Part shown: one piece after another, positions 13,601-23,435 of the stretch
Layout of the letters: each line of letters starts with the position of its first letter
How positions within the stretch are numbered: position 1 is the first letter of the stretch
Assembly (NCBI GenBank): GCA_018881555.1
Contig: JACAXG010000124.1
Location: 1,426,001 to 1,490,000 of the forward strand
Length of the DNA: 64,000 nucleotides
Source: Amblyornis subalaris
Lineage: Eukaryota > Chordata > Aves > Passeriformes > Ptilonorhynchidae
Direction of reading: 5' to 3'
Position numbers and translations under genes: made by a program
The notes under the pieces: generated by a model
Databases searched by the model: none
Told to the model about the DNA's origin: nothing
Seen by the model: only the letters and a program-made list of their open reading frames with translations

Positions 13601-14344
13601 ATAGGTTCATTTGTTGTCTAAATCTAGTTCATGCAGCATAAGGAGTCATAATCCTAAGTGAAGACAGTAAATTAAAAGAGATTTTCTGATCATTCCACAT
13701 TTGTTTCAACTTTATTGATTGAACACAACTCTATGTCAGGTGATAGAGCTTAGACTCTGTCCACCTGGTGGGAAGAACATAAATTGTAATTTACAAAGTA
13801 CTTCATGAAACACCTAAGGACACAGTAACAAGAAGAATTATCGCAGGAACATAGCCAAGAGAAATCAAACTTCTTGGAACACATGTAACTCAATGAAGCA
13901 AAGTAAACAACAGCATCAAAGAAGATCTTTCAAAGCTAAATGGGAACTTGAGAAGAAACAAAGACCAAATTCAAGGATTTGCGTTTCAGGAAGCTCTCTT
14001 CATTCATTCTTTTTTACCTGAAAAATAAGACAAGTGTCTCATACCACTTACCAATAAGATAGATCAAGAAGTCATGCGAGTTATCCATCTCTTCAGAGTT
14101 AACACCTTTCTACGGTCAGATTGGTTATAGTTTATTTATATGCTCTGCAAAGGAAAACTGTCAAGTTCCCTTATTATTCCCACATTTTGCAAGAGATTTA
14201 TGCAGTCTTCCCAAAGGCAGCCATAGTAAAGCAGGGACCCACCCACATGTTGAACTGTGCTCCGAATATGCAATTCTTGCACTACTGTGTTAAATATAAA
14301 ATCCCAAGCAACTCATGTTTCTGGAGAGTACTGATTTTTCCAAG
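10626..14344. other. Unique DNA, no gene seen
   Basis: Contains a 14-nt A run at 12375-12388 and a 125-codon open frame at 13029-13406 (+). That frame has no recognisable domain and a mixed composition, so I treat it as accidental. No transposon was recognised. Confidence 0.55.
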
Positions 14345-14349
14345 ATCTC

Positions 14350-15774
14350 TGTGGTGGTTTGACCCAGNGTGGAGAAAATCTGATTGGTTAAAACAGGTGA
14401 TGGACAGTTGTTTAAGCCACTGATACTTAGAGACGCCTCTGTGGAGATATGTTTAAAAAAAAAACCACCCAGGAAATACGTGCTGCCTCTGGTTCCCCTG
14501 CTGTACCCACGGCTGGAGGGTTCCCCGGGACAAGGCCCCTGGCTTGGCCGGGTGGGAGCTGGTCTGCCCTCCATCTAGCCTTGAGAGAGGGCTAGCCCAT
14601 TTCCATCTGGCCCACAGAGGGGCCAAACCAGCCAGCAAGCTGCAGGAGCCGAGACTGCAGAAGGAGAGAGGATAGTTCCCCTCCTCCTTCCCTCCCTCCC
14701 TCCCTCGCAGATAGACGAGGTGAGATCAAAGAGAGAAGGACCCGGGAGTTGAAGTTGATGCCGCGGTTAATGGCTAATTAGCAGTAATAAAACTGTTGTG
14801 AGCCGCCAGCACGAACGGCGTGGCTCGGGGGGGGAGACAGCCCCTCCCTTTCGCTGATACTAACCAGAGATGCAGTGTATGACCAAGAGGGAGAGAGCAG
14901 GCGAGTATTACTCGATGTGAACTCCATAAATTCTCCTACAGGCATTTTCTGCAAATATTAACTTCTCTTCCAAGTCAGAGAGAAAGGAAAGCAAGTCACA
15001 TGAGGGGACGGAATATGGCTACCAGCAGTTTAACTGAGAAGAAAGAGGAAGTAGCAGAGGAGAAGCTGTCTTACCACCGGGGCCGACCCCTTTCTGTAAG
15101 CTGTGGGAGAGACTGTAATAGCACCAAACTACTTTTCTCTGTAATTCATTAAGGAACATTTGAGGGGATGTTGGAAATTCACACAGCCTGAGAATAAGAG
15201 TACTTTATGCCATGAGCAGCTGATGATAAGGCTTTTTGGAGATTGTGAAGGAGAGAGAGAGAGAGACTTGACTTTTAGGCCGGAATGACTCATCCTTAAA
15301 AGAGTACCCCATTGGACCCCCTTGGTGACCTACGGAGCACNAGTTCTTGTGGGAGAGAGGAAGAATTCACCACTGCAGAATCTGGGCTGGCTGTGGTGTT
15401 TTTCTGAAGGTTTGGAACCACACTAAAGAGACTCTGCTGGGAGCTATCTTCTGTGGGGTGGATCCCACGGCACAACAGATAGAACTCTTTTCCCATAAAG
15501 TGGCAATAAGGACTCTTAATCAAAAGATCAGAATCTCATGTTTTATGTCCCTTTACGTGATCAGTGAGAAAGATTGGGATGTATCAGGAAGAGAATGGTA
15601 TTTGTATATTATGCCTTAATATTTTTATTATTATTGTTCTTTCTATTCTTAGTAGTGTTAGTGAATAAAACTATTTTACTATTTTTAAGCTTGCAGCCTG
15701 TTTCTGCCATCTTATATCCTCTTAAGAATATAATCATGGGGGTCTGGGATCTTCTCCAGGCTCGACCCATGACA
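14350..15774 (+). mobile_element. Solo LTR, ERVL-like (copy 1 of a family seen twice here)
   Basis: The 1425-bp element begins TGTGGTGGTTTGACCC and ends CGACCCATGACA, an imperfect inverted terminal pair. It is flanked by a perfect 5-bp target duplication ATCTC (14345-14349 and 15775-15779); 5-bp duplications are usual for ERVL-type elements. A degraded TATA-like CATAAATT lies at 14925-14932 and a poly(A) signal AATAAA at 15664-15669. It aligns along its length with 29837-31309. It has a CCCT repeat at 14690-14704, a G run near 14829-14836 and a GA tract near 15249-15268. No primer-binding site, coding region or partner LTR is adjacent, so it is a solo LTR left by recombination. Confidence 0.9.
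14690..14704 (-). repeat. CCCT tandem repeat, G-quadruplex motif on minus strand
   Basis: Four CCC runs separated by single T's inside the LTR. The complementary strand therefore has four GGG runs with one-base loops, the tightest class of G-quadruplex motif. The related LTR at 29837-31309 lacks this tract at the equivalent place. Confidence 0.8.
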
Positions 15775-15779
15775 ATCTC

Positions 15780-16113
15780 CAATTCTACAATGCTGGTCCA
15801 AAAGAGAACCCAAGCCACCTGAGTGTAGGTCTCATGAATCCACAACACAGATTTCACCAAGTTTCAGATTCCAAAACAGGTTCTGAAAAACAGCAACCTT
15901 GAGAGTGTTTGGGAATTCCCACACCTTTTTTTTTACCCTATCCCTTCTAGTAGAAATTATGATCTTAGTTTGAATAGCCCACTAGCAGCAGTAATAGCTA
16001 TCCCACTTCTTCTTCATTTAATTTATAGAAAAAAAATACTGAGTACAAATAACAATTTTTCACTAGCACAACCCCTTGTTTTCTTCAGGTTGAAAATACC
16101 AAAAATTGTATAC
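15780..16113. other. Spacer between two LTRs
   Basis: A short non-repetitive AT-rich segment between the LTR ending at 15774 and the one starting at 16119. No gene or repeat recognised. Confidence 0.6.
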
Positions 16114-16118
16114 TATAA

Positions 16119-16844
16119 TGTCCTGGGTTAACCAAAAAAGGGTGTATTCTATCACCACCCACATATTTCCCTGATAAACTGGGTCGTTCACAGTTACACA
16201 CCTGGTCTCTGAGGCTATGCTTATGTGAGGTGGGGTGGTACTTCTTATCTCAACTGATCTCAACTGTGATAACTATTCCGGCCGACTGTAAGCACCACCC
16301 ATCCTGAGTAGATTATCTCTGTTAATGGCCCAATACTGAACTGTGTAAGCACCAACCAATAGAACATCAGAAGCATCCCCTTCCATTGAGGAAATCCCCA
16401 CCCCTGGGGAGACACAGGTAAGGCTGGATAAGCACCAACCAATAGAATGTCAGGAACATCCCCTTCCATTGTGGAAATCCCCACCCCTGAAGGAGACACC
16501 GGCTAAGGAAATACCACATATAATCAGGCTTGGGAATGGAGAGAGAACAGAACCACCACTGGACAACCAGAGGATGGGAACAACCACCACTGGATACTCA
16601 GTGGACCAGGCCTTTCTACGGGATTACTGCTTTCAACAGCATTGCAANCACTGGACAACCAGAGTTCCAGACTTTCAACGGGACTGCAACTACTGCCATG
16701 GCTCTGCCAGTTTAAGCCCGTGTTTTCTGTATTCCTGCATTTATTTTAACCTTTCTATTAAAATTGTAATTTTGACCCAAAATCTCTCTTGAAGTATTTG
16801 AGTGGGGTTAATTTCCCCTGCTGGTTCTCACTCAAACCAGCACA
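16119..16844 (+). mobile_element. Solo LTR of an endogenous retrovirus
   Basis: It starts TGTCCTGGGTTAACC and ends CTCACTCAAACCAGCACA, so it has TG..CA termini forming an imperfect inverted pair. A TATA-like CATATAATC lies near 16518-16526 and a poly(A) signal variant ATTAAA near 16757. The upstream half carries an 83-bp tandem duplication with CCAAT boxes. The R/U5 part repeats the phrase CCACTGGACAACCAGAG near 16553 and again near 16650. The flanking pentamers (TATAA at 16114-16118, TATTT at 16845-16849) match at only three of five positions, so the target duplication is degraded or absent. No internal retroviral sequence adjoins it. Confidence 0.8.
16346..16511 (+). repeat. 83-bp tandem duplication in LTR U3 with CCAAT and kB-like sites
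   Basis: Two copies start at 16346 and 16429. Each contains TAAGCACCAACCAATAGAA, CCCCTTCCATTG and GGAAATCCCCACCCC. CCAAT lies at 16356-16360 and 16439-16443. GGAAATCCCC, which fits the NF-kB consensus GGRRNNYYCC, lies at 16390-16399 and 16473-16482. A shorter related phrase TGTAAGCACCACCCATCC occurs near 16287. Duplicated U3 modules are common enhancers in retroviral LTRs; activity here is inferred. Confidence 0.85.
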
Positions 16845-17006
16845 TATTTCCATCAAGAATCCAAACTACCTTCAGCACTATACAGTATTTTCCATTTAAG
16901 ACAGAAAATAAACAGAGAAAAGCACACACCAGTGCAGACTAAGGGAGAGGGAGGGAGTGGAAAATAAGACAGGGAAAGGAGTGTCAAACAGGCTCTATTA
17001 GTTTTG

Positions 17007-17596
17007 AAGACTTTTAGCATGAAAGCCAGCAACTAACCACCACATGACCNCTTGCCCACTCCCCTCCACTTCCCAGTGGGGTGGGGAGGAGAATCAGAAA
17101 AAAAAAAAGGAAACTTGGGAGTTGACATGAGAACAGTTTAATAAGTAAAACAAGTAAAATATAATAATAGTAATAAAAATAATAATTGTAATAAAAAGAA
17201 GAGGGAGAGATAGGGATAAAAGCTAAGAAGAACCAGTGATGCACAATACAATTGCTCACCACCCACTGACAGATGACCAACCCATCCCCAAGTAGCAATC
17301 AGGCCCATTTCAGGTGGCTCCCCCAGTTTACACTGGGCATTACATTTTATGGTAGGGGATATCCCTTTGGCCACTTTGATTCAGCTGTCCCACCTATGCT
17401 ACCTCCAAGCTTCTTGTTAACCTCCTTACTGGCAGAGCATGAGACACTGACATGTCCTTGACTCAGGGCAAGCACTACTAAGCAACAACCAAAGCATCAG
17501 TGTGTTATCGACATTATTCTCATACTGAATCCAAAACAAAGTGCTCTACCAGCTACTGAGAAGAAAATGAGCTCTATCCCAGCTGAAACAAAGACA
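17007..17596 (-). mobile_element. Solo LTR of an endogenous retrovirus, minus orientation
   Basis: Read on the minus strand it begins TGTCTTTGTTTCAGCTGGGA, followed by TAGAGCTCATTTTCTTC. It continues through GGTGGTGAGCAATTGTATTG, a degenerate ATT microsatellite (plus strand 17158-17196) and ATTAAACTGTTCTCATGTC (poly(A) signal complement at 17137-17142). It ends near GGTTAGTTGCTGGC. This order matches an LTR family abundant in passerine genomes. The position where that family usually has a TATAAA-type box reads TGTAAAC here, suggesting promoter decay. The minus-strand start at 17596 is fairly clear. The other end is eroded and set by alignment to the related LTR at 43424-44019. No target duplication was found. 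Confidence 0.8.
17158..17196. repeat. Degenerate AAT-type microsatellite inside LTR
   Basis: ATAATAATAGTAATAAAAAT-like interrupted trinucleotide repeat, in the place where this LTR family commonly carries an ATT array. Confidence 0.8.
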
Positions 17597-18231
17597 GGGG
17601 TTACTGGGGCTTTGTCAATTAGTACATGGAAAGAATCACATTCATAGTTGAGTACTCAGCTTGGTATAGCTGACCAAGAAAAGTTATTAATAAAATGTGC
17701 CATAAAGGTAGATGTTTCATTCAAAGAATTCAAGTTTGTCTATCTAAACAAAACTCCTTTCATGTAGTGGTATACTGGGGCTGAGCATTTCAAGACCAAT
17801 GAAACCTAAGCTACCATAAAGTGCTTAATATCATCAATGCAACCGCAGAACCAACAGTAAGAGTGTTCTGTATCAGGAGCTAGCGGAAAAATTCTCGAGG
17901 TCATGAACACAAAATGCCTCTATTTAATTCATCACATATTCAGAAAAACAGATTCTATAAAATGACATCAATGAAACAAATCCAGTTTCTCCTTATAATT
18001 GAAACAAGCTTGAATGTTGTGCTGCTCAGGTCAACAAATGATAATAGTAATATTGCCTGTAACACTTTCTATTTCATATTACAACCTCTGAGAAGCAAAT
18101 CCCATTATGGTGAATACCGACAACACAGGAACCTTGAGATTGCAACTAAAGAGGTCTGAGCCCAAAGAGAAATTATTGCAAGTTTGTTCTATTTGGCGTT
18201 AGCATGGTTCACTATTAAAGTAGAATATTAT
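17597..18231. other. Unique DNA, no gene seen
   Basis: No recognisable gene or repeat between the LTR and the CR1 piece. Confidence 0.55.
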
Positions 18232-18404
18232 ATGCTCAGGGAAGTTGTGGATGTCCCATCCCTGGAAGTGTTCAAGGCCAGATTAGACAGAGCTCTGATC
18301 AACCCACCTAGTGATAGGTGTCGCTGCCAACGGCAGGAGGTTGGAACTAGATGATCTTTTAAGTCCCTTCCAACCCAAACCATTCTATGGTTTTGTGATT
18401 CTAT
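18232..18404 (+). mobile_element. CR1 LINE 3' end, 5'-truncated
   Basis: The segment reads CATCCCTGGAAGTGTTCAAG, then GGCCAGATTAGACAGAGC. It continues with TGGAACTAGATGATCTTTTA and CCCTTCCAACCCAAACC, and ends with ATTCTATGGTTTTGTGATTC. This is the standard CR1 3' end in sense orientation with its terminal ATTCT-type repeats. The copy is about 173 bp, typical of severe 5' truncation. Confidence 0.95.
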
Positions 18405-20495
18405 CTGTCCCTAGAAATTCATTAGCACATCTGTAAAATAAATGACACAAATAGAAGCCAAGAGATCTTGAAAAGAGAAAGCATAATCCAGAGGATGACA
18501 CTGCATTACATCTCATAAAAGTAACATTAATATTCAATACCAAATACCTAATCTGTTCTTCTACTTATTTTCTGAAAAAAATAAATAGATAATAGTAGGC
18601 ATAGGCATACGGTACTGGAAGATAAATACACCAAAGGCAAATCTGAACTGAGCAGAACTTAATGTTGAACTCCAGAAGTTTTAATTGAAAAAAAAAAAGG
18701 GTCTTCCTAGTGCAGGGCTTCCTTTCTCATGGTGAAATATTTAGATAGGATTAAGATTTTTCAGGTGACCTTGGTTACCACAAGGCTATGCAGACCTATC
18801 ACTTGAAGGAAAATGTTATTACCTTTGGGGACTGGAGTAATTACAATCCGTTCTTCAACTTCTGAATTTGGAATTTAGAGAAAGCTCCAAATGAAGTGAG
18901 TGAAGGGCCAATAAGTAATCTGATATTCTAAGAAATACAGCCACAACACTGCTGAAAACTTCATTTAATATCCATTTGAATTTTTATATGCTCTGCTATT
19001 TCCCTCTTTTGCTTTCACCTACTGTGACCCTTTATGAGACCAAGCTTCAGTGTCACCTGAAAAAGTGAAGAATATTATTAGGTGTAGTCACTTAGAGCTA
19101 CTCATATGAGGACCCAGAACTAATTTCAAAGTTTAACTGTTCATCTGATTGTGGTCTCATACCATTTTGCACCATTGCACCACATTTCATCAATACATGT
19201 GGAGTGACTGCTGTTTCACAGTTAGCTTCATAAAATAGTAACAAATACCATTTCNATGATAATATATTTTAAAAACAAAGATGCAAATCATTCAAAAATA
19301 AACCTTTGGAAGCTGCGAATGCTTATGTTTCATTACCTAACTATATGTGGCAGAATGAACTTCTCTAATCACTGCTGTGTTCTCAATTCTTGTCTGAATC
19401 CTTTTTAGAAGAAAATCTGTATTTGAGCTGACAATTTCCATGTCAGTTTTAACCAAACAGCAAATTGCCCTAGCTGAATTGCAGAAACCACTGAAACAGA
19501 CTTTAAAGCAAACTTTGGTCCTTAAATCTGGCAATGCTGCCAAGTCTGTAATTACTGCTACATCAGCACTTCATTTACAATCCCCTCATGCCCTGTGTCT
19601 ATTGCTATCACAAATTATGGATTACCAACCCAGTCAGTTGCTTGTCAAATATACATTCTATCTAGTGTTCAGACTAACAGCCTGCAAATAACTGACTGGA
19701 ACTACGTCATGACAATACAACAGCAATAGGAATAAGGGGAAAATGAACACAAATGGGAAAATCTAAAATGAAAGGTATGTATAAATGATCTTTCTTACAT
19801 AACAAAGTTAAGNATACTTGAATCAAGACCAGAGAATCTGGAAGGTGAGTAATGCTTAACCTACCTTTTTATAGCAAATAGATATGGGACACAATGACGT
19901 GGAGTTGCAGCTTCATAAAACAGGAAAATCAACTTTGTGGAATTGTGATTAGTTGATGGATTTCAGTGACACACTCATAGGAACAAAAATANTATCAGAA
20001 ATAGTTAGTGACATGACATCAAGGTAAGTTACCTAATAAAGAAAAAAATCTTGAAGTTGTTTGAGNGTTGAACTTTTTCAGTTAGACAATTCTTTACCTT
20101 TCTTACTGTATTTTGGGAAATACTTTACATTGGATTTAGTTTTCAAAGAATTTTNTTTTTAGTTTTTTCTCTCTGGTTTTGGAGTTACAGAAATCCATAA
20201 AATGTTGCACGTGCAGAAATAATTTGGGACATCACGGAAACATGCAAATTGTAAATTTGTATTCTCTTGGACTCTCAAGCAGAGTGATCAAAAAGAGGAT
20301 TCTAAGAGAAATCATACAGAAGTAGGGGTTTATGAGGAGAATTATAAGATGTATATCTATTGTATTTTATATAATATTTTATATAATGTTCCTGGTCTAT
20401 ATGAGAAATTATAAAATTGCAAGCAAATATCCATCTGATAATACAGACAAAATGACAGTACAGCTTATCCAGAATCATAAAATAAACTTTAGTTC
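18405..20495. other. Unique DNA, no gene seen
   Basis: Mostly AT-rich. A perfect 12-bp tandem duplication lies at 20364-20387. Several single N's (19255, 19813, 19992, 20066, 20155) fall here. No gene recognised. Confidence 0.55.
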
Positions 20496-20602
20496 GAGCT
20501 GTATCAAAAGAGGAACGGTCAGCAGATCCAGAGAGGTGATTCTTCCCCTCTACTCTGCCCTTTGGAGACCCCACCCAGAATGCTGCATCCAGGCCTGGAA
20601 TT
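20496..20602 (+). mobile_element. CR1 LINE internal fragment
   Basis: AGCTGTATCAAAAG, CAGCAGATCCAGAGAGGTGA, TTCTTCCCCTCTACTCTGCC and GAGACCCCACCCAGAATGCT match the region near the end of CR1 ORF2. That region encodes the C-terminal part of the reverse-transcriptase polyprotein; the familiar phrases are GAGGTGATTCTGCCCCTCTGCTCTGC and GAGACCCCACC. It is cut off before the CR1 3' end and is flanked by AT-rich unique sequence, so it is a small internal remnant and not coding. Confidence 0.8.
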
Positions 20603-20605
20603 GTC

Positions 20606-23227
20606 ACCCTTCTTACGCTGTTATTAGTAGGTATAGGCATTCCAGATAGTGACACTCATTACAAATTCCCATCAATGACATACCGAGAATTAACCAACAT
20701 GCACAAGACATAGGGACAAAATTTTGGTATATCTGAACTGCTGTAATTTTCTTGCAGTCAAAATTGCCATGTTGATTTATATCTTGCCTTACAGATCTGT
20801 TTGACCAAGTCTATTTTACCATGCTATTATGACAACATTTGATAAATAATCAACTGGGTGGAGTACCAAGCTATTATAATAAATGGAAGTTTAGCCTTTA
20901 ATTTTAGGGGGGTAAATATTTGCAATGCATAATGAAGTCTGAAAATATATGTTTAATTAAAAAAATACTTTTCTAGTATTTTCCCATGTTTATAGGCATG
21001 TCTTCTGAGTCCATTTAGTAAATTTTTTTAGCAGCACAATATTGTTTTTTTTTCACTACCACTTCTTGCTTCTGAATTAATGCTACCAGTTCTAGTAATG
21101 ACACTTTCTCTGAAATCATATTTCTTAAAAGCAAGAAAATTATCTGAAAATAAAGAACTTCCCCAAAATATTCTCTGTAGAAATCTTGAGAATTCAATTT
21201 TCATGAGAGGACTTAGATTTCTCTTAACTAAGCAAGGAGCATACTTGGACAAATAATGATTATAGATTTTTTGAAAAGTCTTTTATAAAATGATTTTCAG
21301 AACATACAATGGCATATGATGACGAAGAGCATGCTACAGTAAATATCTTTTGGGTTTGTGTTTGTAGAGAACAAAGCACAATAGGATCCTAGAAAACAGA
21401 TAAAAGCTCCTAAGACACAGCAGAATACCTACAAAGAGCATTCAGATGCAGTTTATATGTAAGTGTATTTTTTCTTGATTTGAAACTGTTTCTCTGTTTT
21501 TTCCTTGTTTGCATCTGGGGGAGTAACTGCTGAAGACAGGTGGAAAATGCCAGTTTATTCCTTGAGAAGAATGATTTGTCAGGATCTAATACCAGCAATT
21601 GGCATATGAGAGTACAAACAAGGCCATCTCTTAACAAAAGCAGTATGTAGAATGCTAGAGAGATAAGGGATTGTGGATGTTCTAAATACTGGTGTGATGT
21701 TGTAAGCTGATTGTCTACCACATGGGTCAGCTTCTTCAGGTTCACAGGTGTGAAATTTAGGATTTAATAAATATGGCCAAAAAGGATCAAAAGCTCCTTA
21801 TCTATGACCCTCGGAAAAAATAACTGCCCCAAAAATTCTCATGCAGCATTCTGTAAGCTTACAATGTATTGCCACTTTTCTGACCACGAGGGCACAAAAG
21901 ATGAAAAGATGCTTAGTTTCTAAGGTATACAGCAACTTTTGAAGTGTACTGTGTCCCAGCCTGGTAGCTATTTAAAGAATTTCACAACTACTGTCACACT
22001 TCCCATAGCAAGGAGAGGATATGACAAGAGAGGAGTCTCTCTTATTCTATGAAAAAAATCATACAGAATATCAGACTTGACCTCATGGCACCGAGAAAGA
22101 ATTATTACCTCCTTGGAAATGCTGACATCATTTTTACAGGGGCTGTCCCCCTCCAGTATAGGCTAGTAGTGATACTTGGTAAATTCTTAGACCAGCGAAG
22201 GACAAAATGGTGTTGCACGTGAAATGGTACTGCCCAGCTGGCAAGACTGCATGCAGATCCTCCTGAAATACTTTTGTACACTTCTGGGCTTTTCATTTTG
22301 AAATCAGAGTTATCAACATACACGAAACTGAAACAATGCAGCACCCTGCTGGAGCTTGGCTGATATACAACTCAGTAGCAACTAGCTGGTTTTTATTTCC
22401 ACATAATTCCAGTTTCTGTAAGGAGACTCTTGAAGGAGAGGTAATAAAAACAGGGAGGAAAAGAAATGCATGAAGTAATGGCAAATAAAGAGAGAGAACT
22501 GTCTTCATAATGGTAGAGTACTTAGAGCAGTATTTCACCTGAAGGAAAGTAACTAGCTGGTTGTCAGTGAACAATTTGCTTTCATCGATCTCTTGGTTAA
22601 ATATTGAAGACATTTGCCTACAGGGTACAATGAATGAGAATAAATTCCTTAATCACCCTACTTTTTCTGCCCATGCTTGTAAATCAACATGTGTTGCAAG
22701 TGGAAAACTGTTATCATTTTAAAGAATGCTCTACCACTGTGTCTTCCAATTGCCCATGTCATGAACCTCCCACAATGATAACACTTCTTTTCTAGTCTGA
22801 TCTTTATTTTTTTTATAAAACAATATTAAAATAATTTAAAAATTTTTTTTAAAAATACATGTGTCAGAACATGTGCCTTGTGTTTTAACCTGGCAATAGT
22901 GTCACAGTCATTCCAAATTCAACTGAAGTTTTTCAATGAATTTCTGTAAAATACTAAGAGTATGGGTTGAAAAACACTCTGTGTAGTTATGTGGTCATAT
23001 AATGTGCACANGCTAGAGCACACAGTACACCAAACAGACCGGTAATATTTAGTGTTCCAGCTTCCTATCGTTTTTCTAAGACAAAAAAATCTTTCTACAA
23101 AAGATATAATCAAAAATGGGTTAATCTCGTTATATTTTTCACTATGACTAACTCATAAAACTTAACTTCTTTTTCTCCTCACTGAATTATCTGAGTCAGT
23201 TAAGCACATGCAAGCCACAGACTCACA
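20606..23227. other. Unique DNA, no gene seen
   Basis: No gene or clear transposon. An almost pure A/T stretch with one C lies at 22804-22855. Confidence 0.55.
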
Positions 23228-23300
23228 CTAGAAGCCCATTTAGCCCAGTATACTATTCAACAGTGGCCAGAAGTGAATGTTTTAGCAGTAGCAGAACCAG
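23228..23300. repeat. Possible ancient CR1/L3-type fragment
   Basis: GAAGCCCATTTAGCCCAGTA followed by CAACAGTGGCCAGAAG resembles a phrase common in old reptile and bird CR1/L3-like repeats (CCATCTAGTCCAGTATCCTG, then ACAGTGGCCA). Only about 70 bp support this, so the family and strand are uncertain. Confidence 0.35.
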
Positions 23301-23369
23301 ATAAGTACATTTGCAAAGGAAACTTACAGCTTCTGATAATTTTAGTTCACTGAGACAGATATAGATAAT

Positions 23370-23397
23370 TTTCATTTAGTTAATTTCATTTAGTTAA
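23370..23397. repeat. 14-bp perfect tandem duplication
   Basis: TTTCATTTAGTTAA occurs twice head to tail, followed immediately by a partial diverged copy and then by the palindrome at 23408-23435. Confidence 0.9.
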
Positions 23398-23407
23398 TTT
23401 AGTTTCA

Positions 23408-23435
23408 TTGAGTTTACTTAGTTAAGTAAACTCAA
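23408..23435. repeat. 28-nt palindrome, 13-bp perfect arms
   Basis: Arms TTGAGTTTACTTA and TAAGTAAACTCAA are separated by GT. The arms are fully complementary and the spacer is 2 nt. No transposon boundary was recognised around it. Confidence 0.9.
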
